Assembly: GCA_005046945.1 (NCBI GenBank)
Contig: SUSS01000001.1
Location: forward strand, 124,001 to 188,000
Direction of reading: 5' to 3'
DNA: 64,000 nucleotides
Source of the DNA: Tissierella creatinini
Lineage (GTDB): Bacteria > Bacillota > Clostridia > Tissierellales > Tissierellaceae
Shown here: positions 17,294 to 26,263 of the stretch, piece after piece
Layout: each line of letters begins with the position of its first letter
How positions within the stretch are numbered: position 1 is the first letter of the stretch
Translations under genes and position numbers: made by a program
Notes under the pieces: model-generated
The model's input: only the letters and a program-made list of their open reading frames with translations
Told to the model about the DNA's origin: nothing
The model's database searches: none

Positions 17294-19246
17294 TTAATTC
17301 TTGATAATATCTTCAATATTAGTTGTTACTTCTGTATTTTCAATTACTTCAGCCTGCTCTTCTTCAATTGCATCCTTAGCGCTTAAGCTTATTTTTCTTT
17401 CATCTTCATTTATTTCAATAACCTTAACCTTAACTATTTCTCCTACCTTCAATACATCAGCTGGCTTATTTACATGTTCCTTAGAAATTTGAGAAACATG
17501 AAGCAGTCCATCAACCCCATCGTTCAATCTTACAAAAGCACCAAAATCAAGAAGATTTACCACCTTACCATCTATTATATCTCCAACCTTTACATTCTTC
17601 TTAAATACTTCCCAAGGTTCTTCCTTAGTTTGCTTTAAGCCTAAAGAAATCCTATTTTTTGATTGATCGAAGGATAGAACAACAACTTCAACCTTATCTC
17701 CAGCTTTTAATACTTCTGAAGGATGCTTAACTCTATTCCAGGAAAGGTCAGATATATGTATCAGACCATCTACTCCTCCAAGATCAACAAAAGCACCAAA
17801 ATCAGTTAATCTTTGAACTACCCCTTCAATTGTTTCATCAACATTAAGTTTAGTCCAAACTTCAGATCTTTTCTTTGCTAGTTCTTCTTTTTCAACTTCT
17901 TTTCTTGATAATATTACTCTTCTTTTATCCTTATCTAAATCTATTACTCTAGCCTTGAAAGTTCTACCTTTGAACTGTTCTAAATCACTAACGTAGTTAG
18001 TTGATACATGAGAAGCCGGCATAAAACCATTAATACCAAGAGCTAGTACTGTTAACCCACCCTTAACTGCAGAAAGAACTTTACATTCAATTTCAGATTT
18101 ATTGTTCATAGCCTCTTCTAGCTTATCCCAATTCTTTATATCATTAACTCTTTTTAAAGAAAGTACAACATTACCTTCACCATCATCTAATTTTAATACA
18201 TAAACAGATATTTCATCTCCTACATTTACGATGCTCTTTGGAGTAACGTCAGAATCAGTTGACAGTTCATCTCTCGTAATAATACCGTCACTCTTATAAT
18301 TTATGTTAACCATTATTTCATTATCAGTAACATATAAAACAGTACCCTTAACTACTTCTCCTCTATGAATTCTCTTAAATGAACTTTCAATTGCCTCCAT
18401 CATTTCATCTTTGTTCAAATTATCCATCGCTAACACAGCCTCCTTAATTATCCAATCAGGTGTAGATGCACCTGCTGTTATTCCTATTGTATTAAATCTT
18501 TGCATATCTTGTAAAGATAAATCTTTGATGGTTTCAATGTGGAACACATTTTTACAATTCCTCTTGCTTATTTCAACAAGTTTTAATGTATTAGAGCTAT
18601 TTTTTCCTCCAATAACAACCATCGCATCTACCTTTTTAGATACTTCTTCAGCTGATTGTTGTCTTAGTTTAGTCGCATTACATATAGTATTATGCAACAC
18701 TAGCTCATCAGCTTTATACTTAATTATTTCAGCTAAACTTTCGTATTTATCTAGCCTATTAGTTGTTTGTGAAACAACACATATCTTTTTTAGATTTGGA
18801 AGATTATTAGCCTCCTCCTCGGAATTTATAATATATGCTTTATTATCGCACCAGCCATTTATACCTATGACTTCTGGGTGATTAGCATCTCCCACTATTA
18901 TTATATCATACCCTTTATTAGAATAATCTTCAACTTTTTTATGCACTGAAAGAACATAAGGACAGGTACAATCTACTAACTCAAGATTTCTATCTTCTAT
19001 ATCCTTTGCTACCATCTTAGGTATACCATGGGATCTGATAATTATATAACCCTCATTAATATTTTTATAATCATCTATTGTAATAAGCCCTTCCTTTTCC
19101 AGAGCTGAAACCGCTTGTTTGTTATGGACCAATGGTCCATATGAATATACATTAGGACCCACGTTTTTAAGGGTATTTTTGGTCAAGTCTTCAGCTCTTT
19201 TAACACCAAAACAGTATCCAGCGTTATCAGCAATTATTATCTTCAT
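17294..19246 (-). CDS. ispH: Fusion of HMBPP reductase (IspH) and ribosomal protein S1 (RpsA)
   Basis: 650 aa. Residues 1-280 are IspH: the [4Fe-4S] cysteines are in [17 protein letters not shown] and [12 protein letters not shown], with IIRSHG and GGKNSSNT. IspH makes IPP and DMAPP in the last step of the non-mevalonate pathway. Residues about 295-630 are four S1/OB repeats; the last two are the most regular ([20 protein letters not shown] and [20 protein letters not shown]). Such fusions are known in Clostridia, where no separate rpsA exists. Whether it is cleaved is unknown. It follows plsC by 1 nt in cmk-plsC-ispH/rpsA. Confidence 0.95.
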   Translation of the reverse strand: MKIIIADNAGYCFGVKRAEDLTKNTLKNVGPNVYSYGPLVHNKQAVSALEKEGLITIDDYKNINEGYIIIRSHGIPKMVAKDIEDRNLELVDCTCPYVLSVHKKVEDYSNKGYDIIIVGDANHPEVIGINGWCDNKAYIINSEEEANNLPNLKKICVVSQTTNRLDKYESLAEIIKYKADELVLHNTICNATKLRQQSAEEVSKKVDAMVVIGGKNSSNTLKLVEISKRNCKNVFHIETIKDLSLQDMQRFNTIGITAGASTPDWIIKEAVLAMDNLNKDEMMEAIESSFKRIHRGEVVKGTVLYVTDNEIMVNINYKSDGIITRDELSTDSDVTPKSIVNVGDEISVYVLKLDDGEGNVVLSLKRVNDIKNWDKLEEAMNNKSEIECKVLSAVKGGLTVLALGINGFMPASHVSTNYVSDLEQFKGRTFKARVIDLDKDKRRVILSRKEVEKEELAKKRSEVWTKLNVDETIEGVVQRLTDFGAFVDLGGVDGLIHISDLSWNRVKHPSEVLKAGDKVEVVVLSFDQSKNRISLGLKQTKEEPWEVFKKNVKVGDIIDGKVVNLLDFGAFVRLNDGVDGLLHVSQISKEHVNKPADVLKVGEIVKVKVIEINEDERKISLSAKDAIEEEQAEVIENTEVTTNIEDIIKN

Positions 19247-19247
19247 A

Positions 19248-19814
19248 TTACTCTCCTACTTTTAAATCATAAATTGATGTTAGAATATTTCTGCTAATCT
19301 CAGCATAATCCTTAGAATCCTCTTTAGATAAATCAATAGGTTTACCAATACTTATTTTAACTTTATTAAATAATTTATAACCACTATCAATATATATAGG
19401 AAGAACTACTGATTTAGATTTTGCTGTCAACAAACCTATTCCAGGTTTAGCATTATTTATATCAAATCCTTTTACTCTACCCCCTTCAGGAAATATACCA
19501 AGAACTCCTTCATCTTTTAAGATTCTAAGGGCGTTCTTTATGGCAGATATGTCCGAATCACCTCTATCCACTGGAAAGACACCTATCTTTCTTAGGATAA
19601 ATCCTAAAGCCTTATTTTCAAAGAGTTCTTTCTTAGCCATCCAGTATATCTGTCTTGGAAATATAATGGATATAATTAGAGGATCTAGATTATTAAAATG
19701 ATTTGAACATATAGCTAGTCTACCTTTCATAGGTACATTTTCAAGCCCTTCAACATCAATTCTATAAAATATTCTAAGAACTACACTTACTATGAATCTT
19801 ACTACACTATACAA
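19248..19814 (-). CDS. plsC: 1-acyl-sn-glycerol-3-phosphate acyltransferase
   Basis: 188 aa, a short PlsC. The catalytic HxxxxD is in SNHFNNLDPLI, followed by the glycerol-phosphate site motif FPEGGR and a hydrophobic N-terminus (VVRFIVSVVLRIFY) that binds the membrane. It makes phosphatidic acid from lysophosphatidate. The start is TTG with GGGGG 7 nt upstream. It lies 1 nt after cmk and 1 nt before ispH, so all three are one operon. Confidence 0.93.
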   Translation of the reverse strand: MYSVVRFIVSVVLRIFYRIDVEGLENVPMKGRLAICSNHFNNLDPLIISIIFPRQIYWMAKKELFENKALGFILRKIGVFPVDRGDSDISAIKNALRILKDEGVLGIFPEGGRVKGFDINNAKPGIGLLTAKSKSVVLPIYIDSGYKLFNKVKISIGKPIDLSKEDSKDYAEISRNILTSIYDLKVGE

Positions 19815-19815
19815 T

Positions 19816-20481
19816 TTATAACCCCCTCTTCACCAAGGAAACGATGAAGTTCACCGATTCATCTATTGTGTTATTAGTAGTGTCCAATAAGTATGAGCCT
19901 TCGGTTCTTACCAGAGGAGCTATTTCTCTATTGCTATCTATATAGTCCCTTCTTTCAATATCCTTCATAATTTGTTCTAGTGTAATATTAGTTTCACCTT
20001 TTTCTAATAATTCCTTATATCTACGCCTGCTTCTTTCTTCAACCGAAGCAGTCACAAAGATTTTAAAGTCTGCATCTGGTAGTACTACAGTAATAATATC
20101 CCTTCCATCCATTATTATGGATTTGGCCTTTGCCAAATTCTGTTGAATTCTTACCATGGCTTCCCTAACTTCCTTAATAGCCGCTATATATGAAACATTC
20201 TGACTAATAATATTTTGTCTGATTGTTTCATCAACCATTTCTCCATCAAGATATATATGGTTATCTACAAAATCTATGTCAGTATCTTTCAATAGAGATA
20301 CGACTTCCTCTGGTTTTTGAGGGTTAAGTCCTTTATTCAAGACTTTTAATGTCAAAGCCCTATACATAGCTCCAGTATCTATATACTCAAACCCTAGTAT
20401 TTTTGCAGCTAACTTTGATATGGTACTCTTTCCTGATCCAGCAGGCCCATCAACAGCTACAGAAACGATTCTTTCCCCCAT
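19816..20481 (-). CDS. cmk: Cytidylate kinase
   Basis: 221 aa NMP kinase. P-loop AVDGPAGSGKSTISK, the CMP-binding motif YIDTGAMYRALTL, MDGRDI and the lid arginines in ERSRRRYKEL and DIERRDYIDSNRE. It phosphorylates CMP and dCMP. It is the first gene of cmk-plsC-ispH/rpsA. A GGAGG SD precedes the ATG, and an intrinsic terminator hairpin sits in the apparent leader. Confidence 0.97.
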   Translation of the reverse strand: MGERIVSVAVDGPAGSGKSTISKLAAKILGFEYIDTGAMYRALTLKVLNKGLNPQKPEEVVSLLKDTDIDFVDNHIYLDGEMVDETIRQNIISQNVSYIAAIKEVREAMVRIQQNLAKAKSIIMDGRDIITVVLPDADFKIFVTASVEERSRRRYKELLEKGETNITLEQIMKDIERRDYIDSNREIAPLVRTEGSYLLDTTNNTIDESVNFIVSLVKRGL

Positions 20482-20497
20482 TTTTTCCTCCTATTAT

Positions 20498-20525
20498 TAA
20501 AAATAAAAAGCCACCTATGGGTGGC
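20498..20525 (-). terminator. Terminator hairpin upstream of cmk (possible attenuator)
   Basis: On the - strand GCCACC, loop CATA, GGTGGC then TTTTTATTTTT. It ends the flavoprotein gene, but also lies between a good promoter (20569-20597) and cmk. An alternative stem GGTAATATTA (20562-20553) with TAATATTGCC (20532-20523) uses the first three bases of its left arm and would exclude it. Confidence 0.8.
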
Positions 20526-20568
20526 AATATTAAATCAATACCTTTAATTCTATAATATTACCATAATA

Positions 20569-20597
20569 ATTATATATTAAAAGTACCAACTTAACAA
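20569..20597 (-). promoter_or_regulatory. Probable promoter of cmk-plsC-ispH/rpsA
   Basis: On the - strand TTGTTA (20597-20592), 17-nt spacer, TATAAT (20574-20569). It lies just past the flavoprotein stop and upstream of the terminator hairpin. Confidence 0.6.
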
Positions 20598-20622
20598 GTA
20601 ATTTGCTTCATTTAGTACATCA

Positions 20623-21840
20623 TCAAACATTTATTCCAGCTAAATATCCAGTAGAAAAAGCTATTTGTAGATTAAAACCTCCTGTAAGTGCATCTACATC
20701 CATGATTTCTCCTGCAAAGAATAGATTTGGAATAAGTTTCGATTCCATGGTAGATGGATTTATCTCATTAACTGCTATACCTCCTGAAGTGACTATAGCT
20801 TCTTCAATAGGCCTAAAACCCTTAAATTCCATAGGGAAATTCTTTAATACAGAGATTAATCTAGCCCTTTCTTCCTTAGTTATCTGATTTACAACCTTTT
20901 CAGGATCTATATTAGAATACTCTACAATCCAAGAAATTAATCTTTGGGGAATCAGGTCATTAAGGGCATTCTTAAGCTGTTTATTATTATACTTTTCAAA
21001 ATCCCTAATTATTCTATTATCAAGTTTATCATTATCAAGAGCAGGCTTAAGGTCTAAACTCAAGCTTATTTTTTGATTTTTTTTGTGTAAATAGTTGCTA
21101 GTTGATAAAACAATTGGACCGGATATACCATAATGAGTAAAGACCATCTCCCCAAATTCCTCGTGGATAAGCTTTTTCTCATTGTAGGCCTTAAGTGTCA
21201 CATTCCTAAGAGATAGTCCTTGAAGGTCACTTATCCATGGTGCATTGATTTCTATTGGAATTAAAGAAGGTTTTAACTCAGTAATAGTGTGACCCAATCG
21301 TTTTGCAAATAAATGTCCATCTCCGGTTGAACCTGTAGCAGGATAAGATTTCCCTCCTGTTGTTATAATGATTTTGTCAAAAACAAGGCTTTCATCACCA
21401 ATAGTAACTATAAAAGAGCCATTATTATAAATGATCTTATCAACTTTAGAATTAAGGCGTACATCTACATTGCTATTATTTAAAAATTTAGTAAATGCCT
21501 TTATTACATCGCTTGATTTATCACTTTCCGGAAAAATCCTATTTCCCCTCTCAATCTTAGTCTTTAACCCATAATTATTTAATAGATTAATAATATCATC
21601 ATTTGTAAAGGAATAAAGACTGCTATAAAGGAAGTTTTTATTAGTAATTATATTATCAAAAAAATCCTCTATAGGTGCTGCATTTGTTATATTACATCTG
21701 CCTTTTCCTGTTATAAAAAGCTTTTTTCCTATTCTTTCATTCTTTTCAATAAGGACCACTTCTAATCCTCTTGCGGCTGCTGTACCTGCAGCCATAATAC
21801 CAGCTGGACCTGCTCCAATAACTCCGACTCTAGTTTTCAT
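20623..21840 (-). CDS. HI0933/BaiN-family NAD(P)/FAD-dependent oxidoreductase
   Basis: 405 aa flavoprotein. The dinucleotide fold VGVIGAGPAGIMAAGTAAARG starts the protein; family marks are KLFITGKGRCNITNA, TTGGKSYPATGSTGDG and the C-terminal MDVDALTGGFNLQIAFSTGY. The family is widespread and most members have no proven substrate; the one characterised branch acts on bile-acid intermediates, which should not be assumed here. It has its own leader and is flanked by terminators on both sides. Confidence 0.9.
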   Translation of the reverse strand: MKTRVGVIGAGPAGIMAAGTAAARGLEVVLIEKNERIGKKLFITGKGRCNITNAAPIEDFFDNIITNKNFLYSSLYSFTNDDIINLLNNYGLKTKIERGNRIFPESDKSSDVIKAFTKFLNNSNVDVRLNSKVDKIIYNNGSFIVTIGDESLVFDKIIITTGGKSYPATGSTGDGHLFAKRLGHTITELKPSLIPIEINAPWISDLQGLSLRNVTLKAYNEKKLIHEEFGEMVFTHYGISGPIVLSTSNYLHKKNQKISLSLDLKPALDNDKLDNRIIRDFEKYNNKQLKNALNDLIPQRLISWIVEYSNIDPEKVVNQITKEERARLISVLKNFPMEFKGFRPIEEAIVTSGGIAVNEINPSTMESKLIPNLFFAGEIMDVDALTGGFNLQIAFSTGYLAGINV

Positions 21841-21953
21841 ATTTCCTCACTTTTTATTTTATTTAAAAATTAAATCAATCTTCTTTATTATAACAATAAT
21901 TTATGTATATTACTTATCATTTATGATAATATTTGTTATGATATTTTTCACTT

Positions 21954-21985
21954 AAAAAAACAGGAGTTTTATCTCCTGTTTTTTT
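21954..21985 (-). terminator. Terminator after the RpiR gene
   Basis: AAAAAAACAGGAG (21954-21966) and CTCCTGTTTTTTT (21973-21985) with a 6-nt loop, overlapping the rpiR stop codon. It closes the kor-rpiR unit. Confidence 0.9.
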
Positions 21986-22856
21986 AAGATTCTATATTGT
22001 TTCCATCATAGACCTTATATTCCTGCCAAATCTTTTCTAACTCTTCAAAGTAGGAGTTAATATCCACTTTTTTTCTCTCACCTAATGCTATTATAAATGC
22101 ATTAATTAGACTCATTGGTGCTACAAGTGAATCTACAAAGGAAATCATATCACTCTTAGCTATTAAAGATATATCAGCTTTACTTGCAGCTGGAGATATA
22201 AGACTATCTGTTAGACATATTATGGAACACCCCTTGCTCTTTGCATAGTCAAGGGCTTCTATAGTTTTCTTAGAATATCTAGGAAAGGTAATTCCCATAA
22301 CCACATCATTTTTATCTACTTTAACGAGTTGTTCAAAAACATCATTTGGACCAGCAGTTATAAGCTTTACATTTGAAAACAAAAATCTAAGATAGAAACA
22401 TAGATAACCTGCTAAAAATGTTGAACTTCTTAAGCCAATTACATAAATGGTATTACTTTCTAGAAAAAGATCAGCTGATTTCTTTATTGCATTTCTATCT
22501 ATTTCAGATATAGTCTTCTTGATATTATCGATATCATTTTCCATAACCTTTGCATAATCATGATCGCCTTTACCAAGACCTTCAGCTATAGACATTCTTT
22601 GGACTGTAGTTAATTTATTCTTTACTACTTCTTGCAGTTCCTTCTGCAATTCCCTATATCCACTATACCCTAAGGTATTTGCGAATCTCACTACTGTAGA
22701 TTCACTGATGTTTAAAGTTTTTCCTAAAGATGAAGCAGTCATAAAGGCCGCCTTATCATAGTTGTTAATCATATATTCTGCAATAATTCTTTGACCCTTA
22801 CTCATTCTGTTGAAATTACCTTGAATGGTTTTTAAAAGATTTGGTTTATCGTTCAT
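21984..22856 (-). CDS. MurR/RpiR-family transcriptional regulator
   Basis: 290 aa. The N-terminal HTH (residues about 1-80) has MSKGQRIIAEYMINNYDKAAF, NISESTVVRFANTLGYSGY. The C-terminal SIS domain (about 110-250) has NTIYVIGLRSSTFLAGYL and GITFPRYSKKT and binds a sugar phosphate or other anionic metabolite. It is 13 nt after korC with an SD in the gap and before the only terminator, so it is almost surely co-transcribed with korDABC and may sense a related metabolite. The effector is unknown. Confidence 0.9.
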   Translation of the reverse strand: MNDKPNLLKTIQGNFNRMSKGQRIIAEYMINNYDKAAFMTASSLGKTLNISESTVVRFANTLGYSGYRELQKELQEVVKNKLTTVQRMSIAEGLGKGDHDYAKVMENDIDNIKKTISEIDRNAIKKSADLFLESNTIYVIGLRSSTFLAGYLCFYLRFLFSNVKLITAGPNDVFEQLVKVDKNDVVMGITFPRYSKKTIEALDYAKSKGCSIICLTDSLISPAASKADISLIAKSDMISFVDSLVAPMSLINAFIIALGERKKVDINSYFEELEKIWQEYKVYDGNNIES

Positions 22857-22869
22857 TAATTTTCACCCT

Positions 22870-23397
22870 CTAGTCTAATAACTTAAATCCCTCAGTTAAC
22901 GCAGCTTTATTCAGGTCTTCTGTCCCTTTTGGAACTCTAGTCAGTACAGCCTTTTCTAAAGATTCATTACTAACTATATTAGTAATCACATTAATTATTC
23001 CCAATGCTACAATATTGGCTACCATGGGTTTATTTAATTTTGTAACGGCAATGTTTATTATAGGTACCCTATAAACTTTGATATCTTGCCTCTCAGGTAA
23101 TTCTATAGATTCATCAATTATCAATATTCCCCCACTTCTTAAATCCTTAAGATATTTATCGCATGATACTTGGGTAAGCGAAAGCAAAACATCGCATTTA
23201 TTTACCTTTGGATAATCGATTTCAGCTTTATCTATGATAACTTCTGACTTACTAGCCCCTCCTCTTGCTTCCGGACCATAGGACTGTGATTGAACTGCAT
23301 TAAGTCCATCAATAATAGCTGCTTCCGCAAGAATTATACCTCCCGTAATAAGACCTTGACCACCAGAACCTGATAATCTAAATTCTACACGTTCCAT
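22870..23397 (-). CDS. korC: 2-oxoacid:ferredoxin oxidoreductase, gamma subunit
   Basis: 175 aa. The gamma-subunit pattern is GSGGQGLITGGIILAEAA, then QSYGPEARGGASKSEVII. This subunit helps bind CoA and complete the active site. It follows korB by 1 nt. With alpha, beta and a two-cluster ferredoxin subunit it forms a KorDABC/VorDABC enzyme that turns 2-oxo acids, CoA and oxidised ferredoxin into acyl-CoA, CO2 and reduced ferredoxin, as in amino-acid fermentation. Confidence 0.92.
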   Translation of the reverse strand: MERVEFRLSGSGGQGLITGGIILAEAAIIDGLNAVQSQSYGPEARGGASKSEVIIDKAEIDYPKVNKCDVLLSLTQVSCDKYLKDLRSGGILIIDESIELPERQDIKVYRVPIINIAVTKLNKPMVANIVALGIINVITNIVSNESLEKAVLTRVPKGTEDLNKAALTEGFKLLD

Positions 23398-23398
23398 G

Positions 23399-24220
23399 CT
23401 AATCCTCCTTTGCCATTGATTTAATCAATTCATCATAAAGCTGTGTAAATTCTGGCTTCGGACTATTGTGAAACTCCCCTACAACAATTTTTCCTTCACG
23501 TTCTTCATCTGATAATTTATTATAGGCTACTGTATTTATTGAATGATCCCTTAGATAAGTAAGCATTTGTACGGCATCGCCTTTTTTATTTTTTCTTCCA
23601 TAATAAGTTGGACATGAGGTAATTGTTTCAATTAAGGAAAATCCCTTGTTTTTTATTCCATTTTCCACCTGCTTTTGTATCATATTAGGAGAATAGATAG
23701 TACTCCTCGCAATATATGTGGCACCTGCTCCTTTTACTAGGTCACATAAGTCGAAGGTATTATCTAAATTACCATAAGGGGCAGTTGTAGCTTTATCGCC
23801 ACAAGGTGTAGTAGGTGAATACTGTCCACCGGTCATACCGTAGATATTGTTATTGTATACAATTGTTGTTATATCAATATTTCGTCTAGATGCATGGATA
23901 AGGTGATTACCTCCTATAGCTGAAGCATCCCCATCACCACTTATTACTATTACATTAAGCTTCGGATTTGCAAGTTTTATCCCAGTGGCAAAAGCCAATG
24001 CCCTACCATGAGTTGTATGTATGGTATTAAAATCTAAATAACCAGATGCTCTAGAAGAACATCCAATTCCTGATACTACACACACATCATCCTTTTTAAG
24101 TCCTAATGAATCTATGGCCTTTACTATAGCCCTAGTTACTATACCATTACCACATCCGGAACACCATATATGAGGCAGATTTTCTTGTCTAAAATAATCG
24201 TTTACCAATTGACTAGGCAT
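23399..24220 (-). CDS. korB: 2-oxoacid:ferredoxin oxidoreductase, beta subunit (TPP-binding)
   Basis: 273 aa. It has the cysteines of WCSGCGNG and GIGCSSRASGY, HGRALAFATGIKLA, and the thiamine diphosphate motif GDGDASAIGGNHLIHA with YNNNIYGMTGGQYSPTTP. The set fits the 2-oxoglutarate or branched-chain type rather than pyruvate. ATG 24220 is chosen because GGAGG lies just before it. It overlaps the korA end by 8 nt, so the two are coupled; a longer frame (24247) lacks an SD. Confidence 0.93.
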   Translation of the reverse strand: MPSQLVNDYFRQENLPHIWCSGCGNGIVTRAIVKAIDSLGLKKDDVCVVSGIGCSSRASGYLDFNTIHTTHGRALAFATGIKLANPKLNVIVISGDGDASAIGGNHLIHASRRNIDITTIVYNNNIYGMTGGQYSPTTPCGDKATTAPYGNLDNTFDLCDLVKGAGATYIARSTIYSPNMIQKQVENGIKNKGFSLIETITSCPTYYGRKNKKGDAVQMLTYLRDHSINTVAYNKLSDEEREGKIVVGEFHNSPKPEFTQLYDELIKSMAKED

Positions 24221-25349
24221 TATGCCCCTCCTTGACAATAGCTTCAATTTCTTCAGGTTTTATAATATCACCATTTATCTTTCCATATTTTTCCACAAGA
24301 GTATTCTTACCAGCAATTCTATCAACCTCTAAGAAATACTGTCCTGAATTCATCTCTACTACGATAATCCTTTTAACATTCTTAGAAAGTTCTAAAAGCT
24401 GCTTCTCAGGAGAAGGCCATATTGTAATAGGTCTAAACATTCCAACTTTATAGCCCTCAGCTCTTAAATCATTGATCGCTTTTTTCGCAGATCTTGATGT
24501 TGCTCCAAATGCAACTATAGCTATATCTGCATCTTCAAGAAGGTACTCATCATAAGTTACTATATCATCTACATTATTTTCAATCTTGGATGTGAGTCTA
24601 TTCACAAGTTCTTCTGCTACATTTTCATTACCTGTTGGAAATCCTGTTTCCTTATGAACCAATCCGGTTATATGGTATCTATAACCCTCACCAAAGCTTG
24701 CCATCGATGGAACTATTTCACCCTCTCTAACAGCATACGCTAAATATTTTTCAGGTGGACAAGATGGCTTTTTTCTATCTATAATCTCAATTTTAGAATT
24801 GTCATCTATATCAATTTTTTCTCTCATATGTCCAATAATTTCATCAAGTAGCAATATGACAGGAGTCCTATATTTTTCAGCTAGATTAAAGGCTCTTACG
24901 GTAATCTCATATATTTCCTTAACTGAATTTGGATAAAGGGCTATAATCGAATGGTCTCCATGAGTACCCCACCTAGCTTGCATAATATCCCCTTGAGCAG
25001 GTGATGTTGGGAGACCTGTGCTAGGTCCAACTCTTTGAACATTTACAATTACACATGGTATCTCAGCAATAATTGCATACCCAATATTTTCTTGTTTTAA
25101 GCTAAAACCAGGACCAGAAGTTGCAGTCATAGACTTTAACCCTGCTACTGATGCCCCTATAATAGTAGCCATTCCCCCTATTTCATCCTCCATTTGAATG
25201 AACTTTCCACCCACTTTAGGAAGCTCAAGAGCTGAAATTTCTGCAATTTCAGTGGAAGGAGTAATAGGATAACCTGCATAAAACTTCATTCCGGCCTTTA
25301 AAGCTCCTTCTACACAAGCTTCATTTCCTTGCATAAGTCTCACAGTCAT
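24213..25349 (-). CDS. korA: 2-oxoacid:ferredoxin oxidoreductase, alpha subunit
   Basis: 378 aa. It has the pyrimidine-binding part of the enzyme: LMQGNEACVEGALKAG, FYAGYPITPSTEIAE, TATSGPGFSLKQE and QRVGPSTGLPTSPAQGD, then the domain II motif DIAIVAFGATSRSAKKA. Start ATG 25349 lies 1 nt after the korD stop, with GGGAG 9 nt upstream inside korD. It is the second gene of korDABC. Confidence 0.94.
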   Translation of the reverse strand: MTVRLMQGNEACVEGALKAGMKFYAGYPITPSTEIAEISALELPKVGGKFIQMEDEIGGMATIIGASVAGLKSMTATSGPGFSLKQENIGYAIIAEIPCVIVNVQRVGPSTGLPTSPAQGDIMQARWGTHGDHSIIALYPNSVKEIYEITVRAFNLAEKYRTPVILLLDEIIGHMREKIDIDDNSKIEIIDRKKPSCPPEKYLAYAVREGEIVPSMASFGEGYRYHITGLVHKETGFPTGNENVAEELVNRLTSKIENNVDDIVTYDEYLLEDADIAIVAFGATSRSAKKAINDLRAEGYKVGMFRPITIWPSPEKQLLELSKNVKRIIVVEMNSGQYFLEVDRIAGKNTLVEKYGKINGDIIKPEEIEAIVKEGHNA

Positions 25350-25350
25350 A

Positions 25351-25551
25351 TTATCTATCTCCCAACCATATGGCATAGTCTGGACATCTTAACTCACATT
25401 GACCACATTTAATACATGCATTGATGTTTTTTATATGTATCTTCTCATCTTTTAAGTCCAAAACATCCTTAGGACAAAAAGCAACACAAATACCACATCC
25501 TTTGCACCATTCCAAGTTTACAGTTACTACCTTTTCAGTATTAGTCGGCAT
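25351..25551 (-). CDS. korD: 2-oxoacid:ferredoxin oxidoreductase, delta subunit (2x[4Fe-4S] ferredoxin)
   Basis: 66 aa. Two CxxCxxCxxxCP motifs are intact: WCKGCGICVAFCPKDV and ACIKCGQCELRCPDYA. It carries electrons from the thiamine centre to soluble ferredoxin. ATG 25551 is used, with GGGGG upstream; an upstream in-frame start would run into the leader. It is the first gene of the operon. Confidence 0.94.
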   Translation of the reverse strand: MPTNTEKVVTVNLEWCKGCGICVAFCPKDVLDLKDEKIHIKNINACIKCGQCELRCPDYAIWLGDR

Positions 25552-25609
25552 AATGTACCCCCTAGTATAAACAACTAAACACTTAATAACAACTACATTT
25601 ATTAATAAA

Positions 25610-25638
25610 ATAATATCAAAACATAGTATCATTTGCAA
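25610..25638 (-). promoter_or_regulatory. Probable promoter of korDABC-rpiR
   Basis: On the - strand TTGCAA (25638-25633), 17-nt spacer, TATTAT (25615-25610), about 60 nt upstream of korD. Confidence 0.55.
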
Positions 25639-25657
25639 GTTTTGTTTCAATTATTTA

Positions 25658-26251
25658 TCATTTGAAGGATTTATTGCTTTTACCGCTTTTTTCAAGACAA
25701 AATAAAACAGGTGGGTTATTGGATTGATTTATAAAATCATACTTAAGTACATTAAATGATTTCTGATCTAACGTTAGAAATAACCCTCCTAGAGCTTGTT
25801 TTTCTTCAGGTCCACCAACATGTCCCACATAAACAGTTACTACAAGTAGACCATTATAATTAAGTAGTTCTAATGCTTGTTTAATACTATTTATAGTACT
25901 TATACTGTTGGTCTTAATGGATTTATCCCCCTTAGGAAGATAACCCAGATTATATATTATAAAGTTCAATTTTTCATCTATATATTGATGAATATTCTCG
26001 TGGGAATCATTGAACAAAACTACATTTTCGATTGAATTCTCCTTAGTTAATAATTCCTTAGTAGATTTTATTGCCTTTTTTTGAATATCAAAACCATATA
26101 CTTTTCCTTCATTACCAACCATTTTGGATAAAAATAAAGTATCATTACCATTGCCTACAGTACAATCTAGTACTATGTCTCCAGGTTTAACATGATTTTC
26201 TATAAGGTTTTTTACGATTTCTCCAGTATTGATAATCTTCTGGTAGCTCAT
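25658..26251 (-). CDS. mnmM: Class I SAM-dependent methyltransferase, MnmM/YtqB family
   Basis: 197 aa. SAM motif I is VLDCTVGNGNDTLFLS; the later family marks are IIYNLGYLPKGDKSI and VTVYVGHVGGPEE. This is the YtqB family, shown in Bacillus and Staphylococcus to finish the wobble-uridine modification mnm5s2U in tRNA. The match is by motifs only. GGAGG precedes the ATG. It follows rluB by 12 nt and is likely in the same unit. Confidence 0.85.
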   Translation of the reverse strand: MSYQKIINTGEIVKNLIENHVKPGDIVLDCTVGNGNDTLFLSKMVGNEGKVYGFDIQKKAIKSTKELLTKENSIENVVLFNDSHENIHQYIDEKLNFIIYNLGYLPKGDKSIKTNSISTINSIKQALELLNYNGLLVVTVYVGHVGGPEEKQALGGLFLTLDQKSFNVLKYDFINQSNNPPVLFCLEKSGKSNKSFK

Positions 26252-26263
26252 AATTCCTCCTAA

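Noticed and set aside
18411..18881. 156-codon frame opposite ispH
   Set aside because: Shadow of the IspH domain; no motif and no SD.
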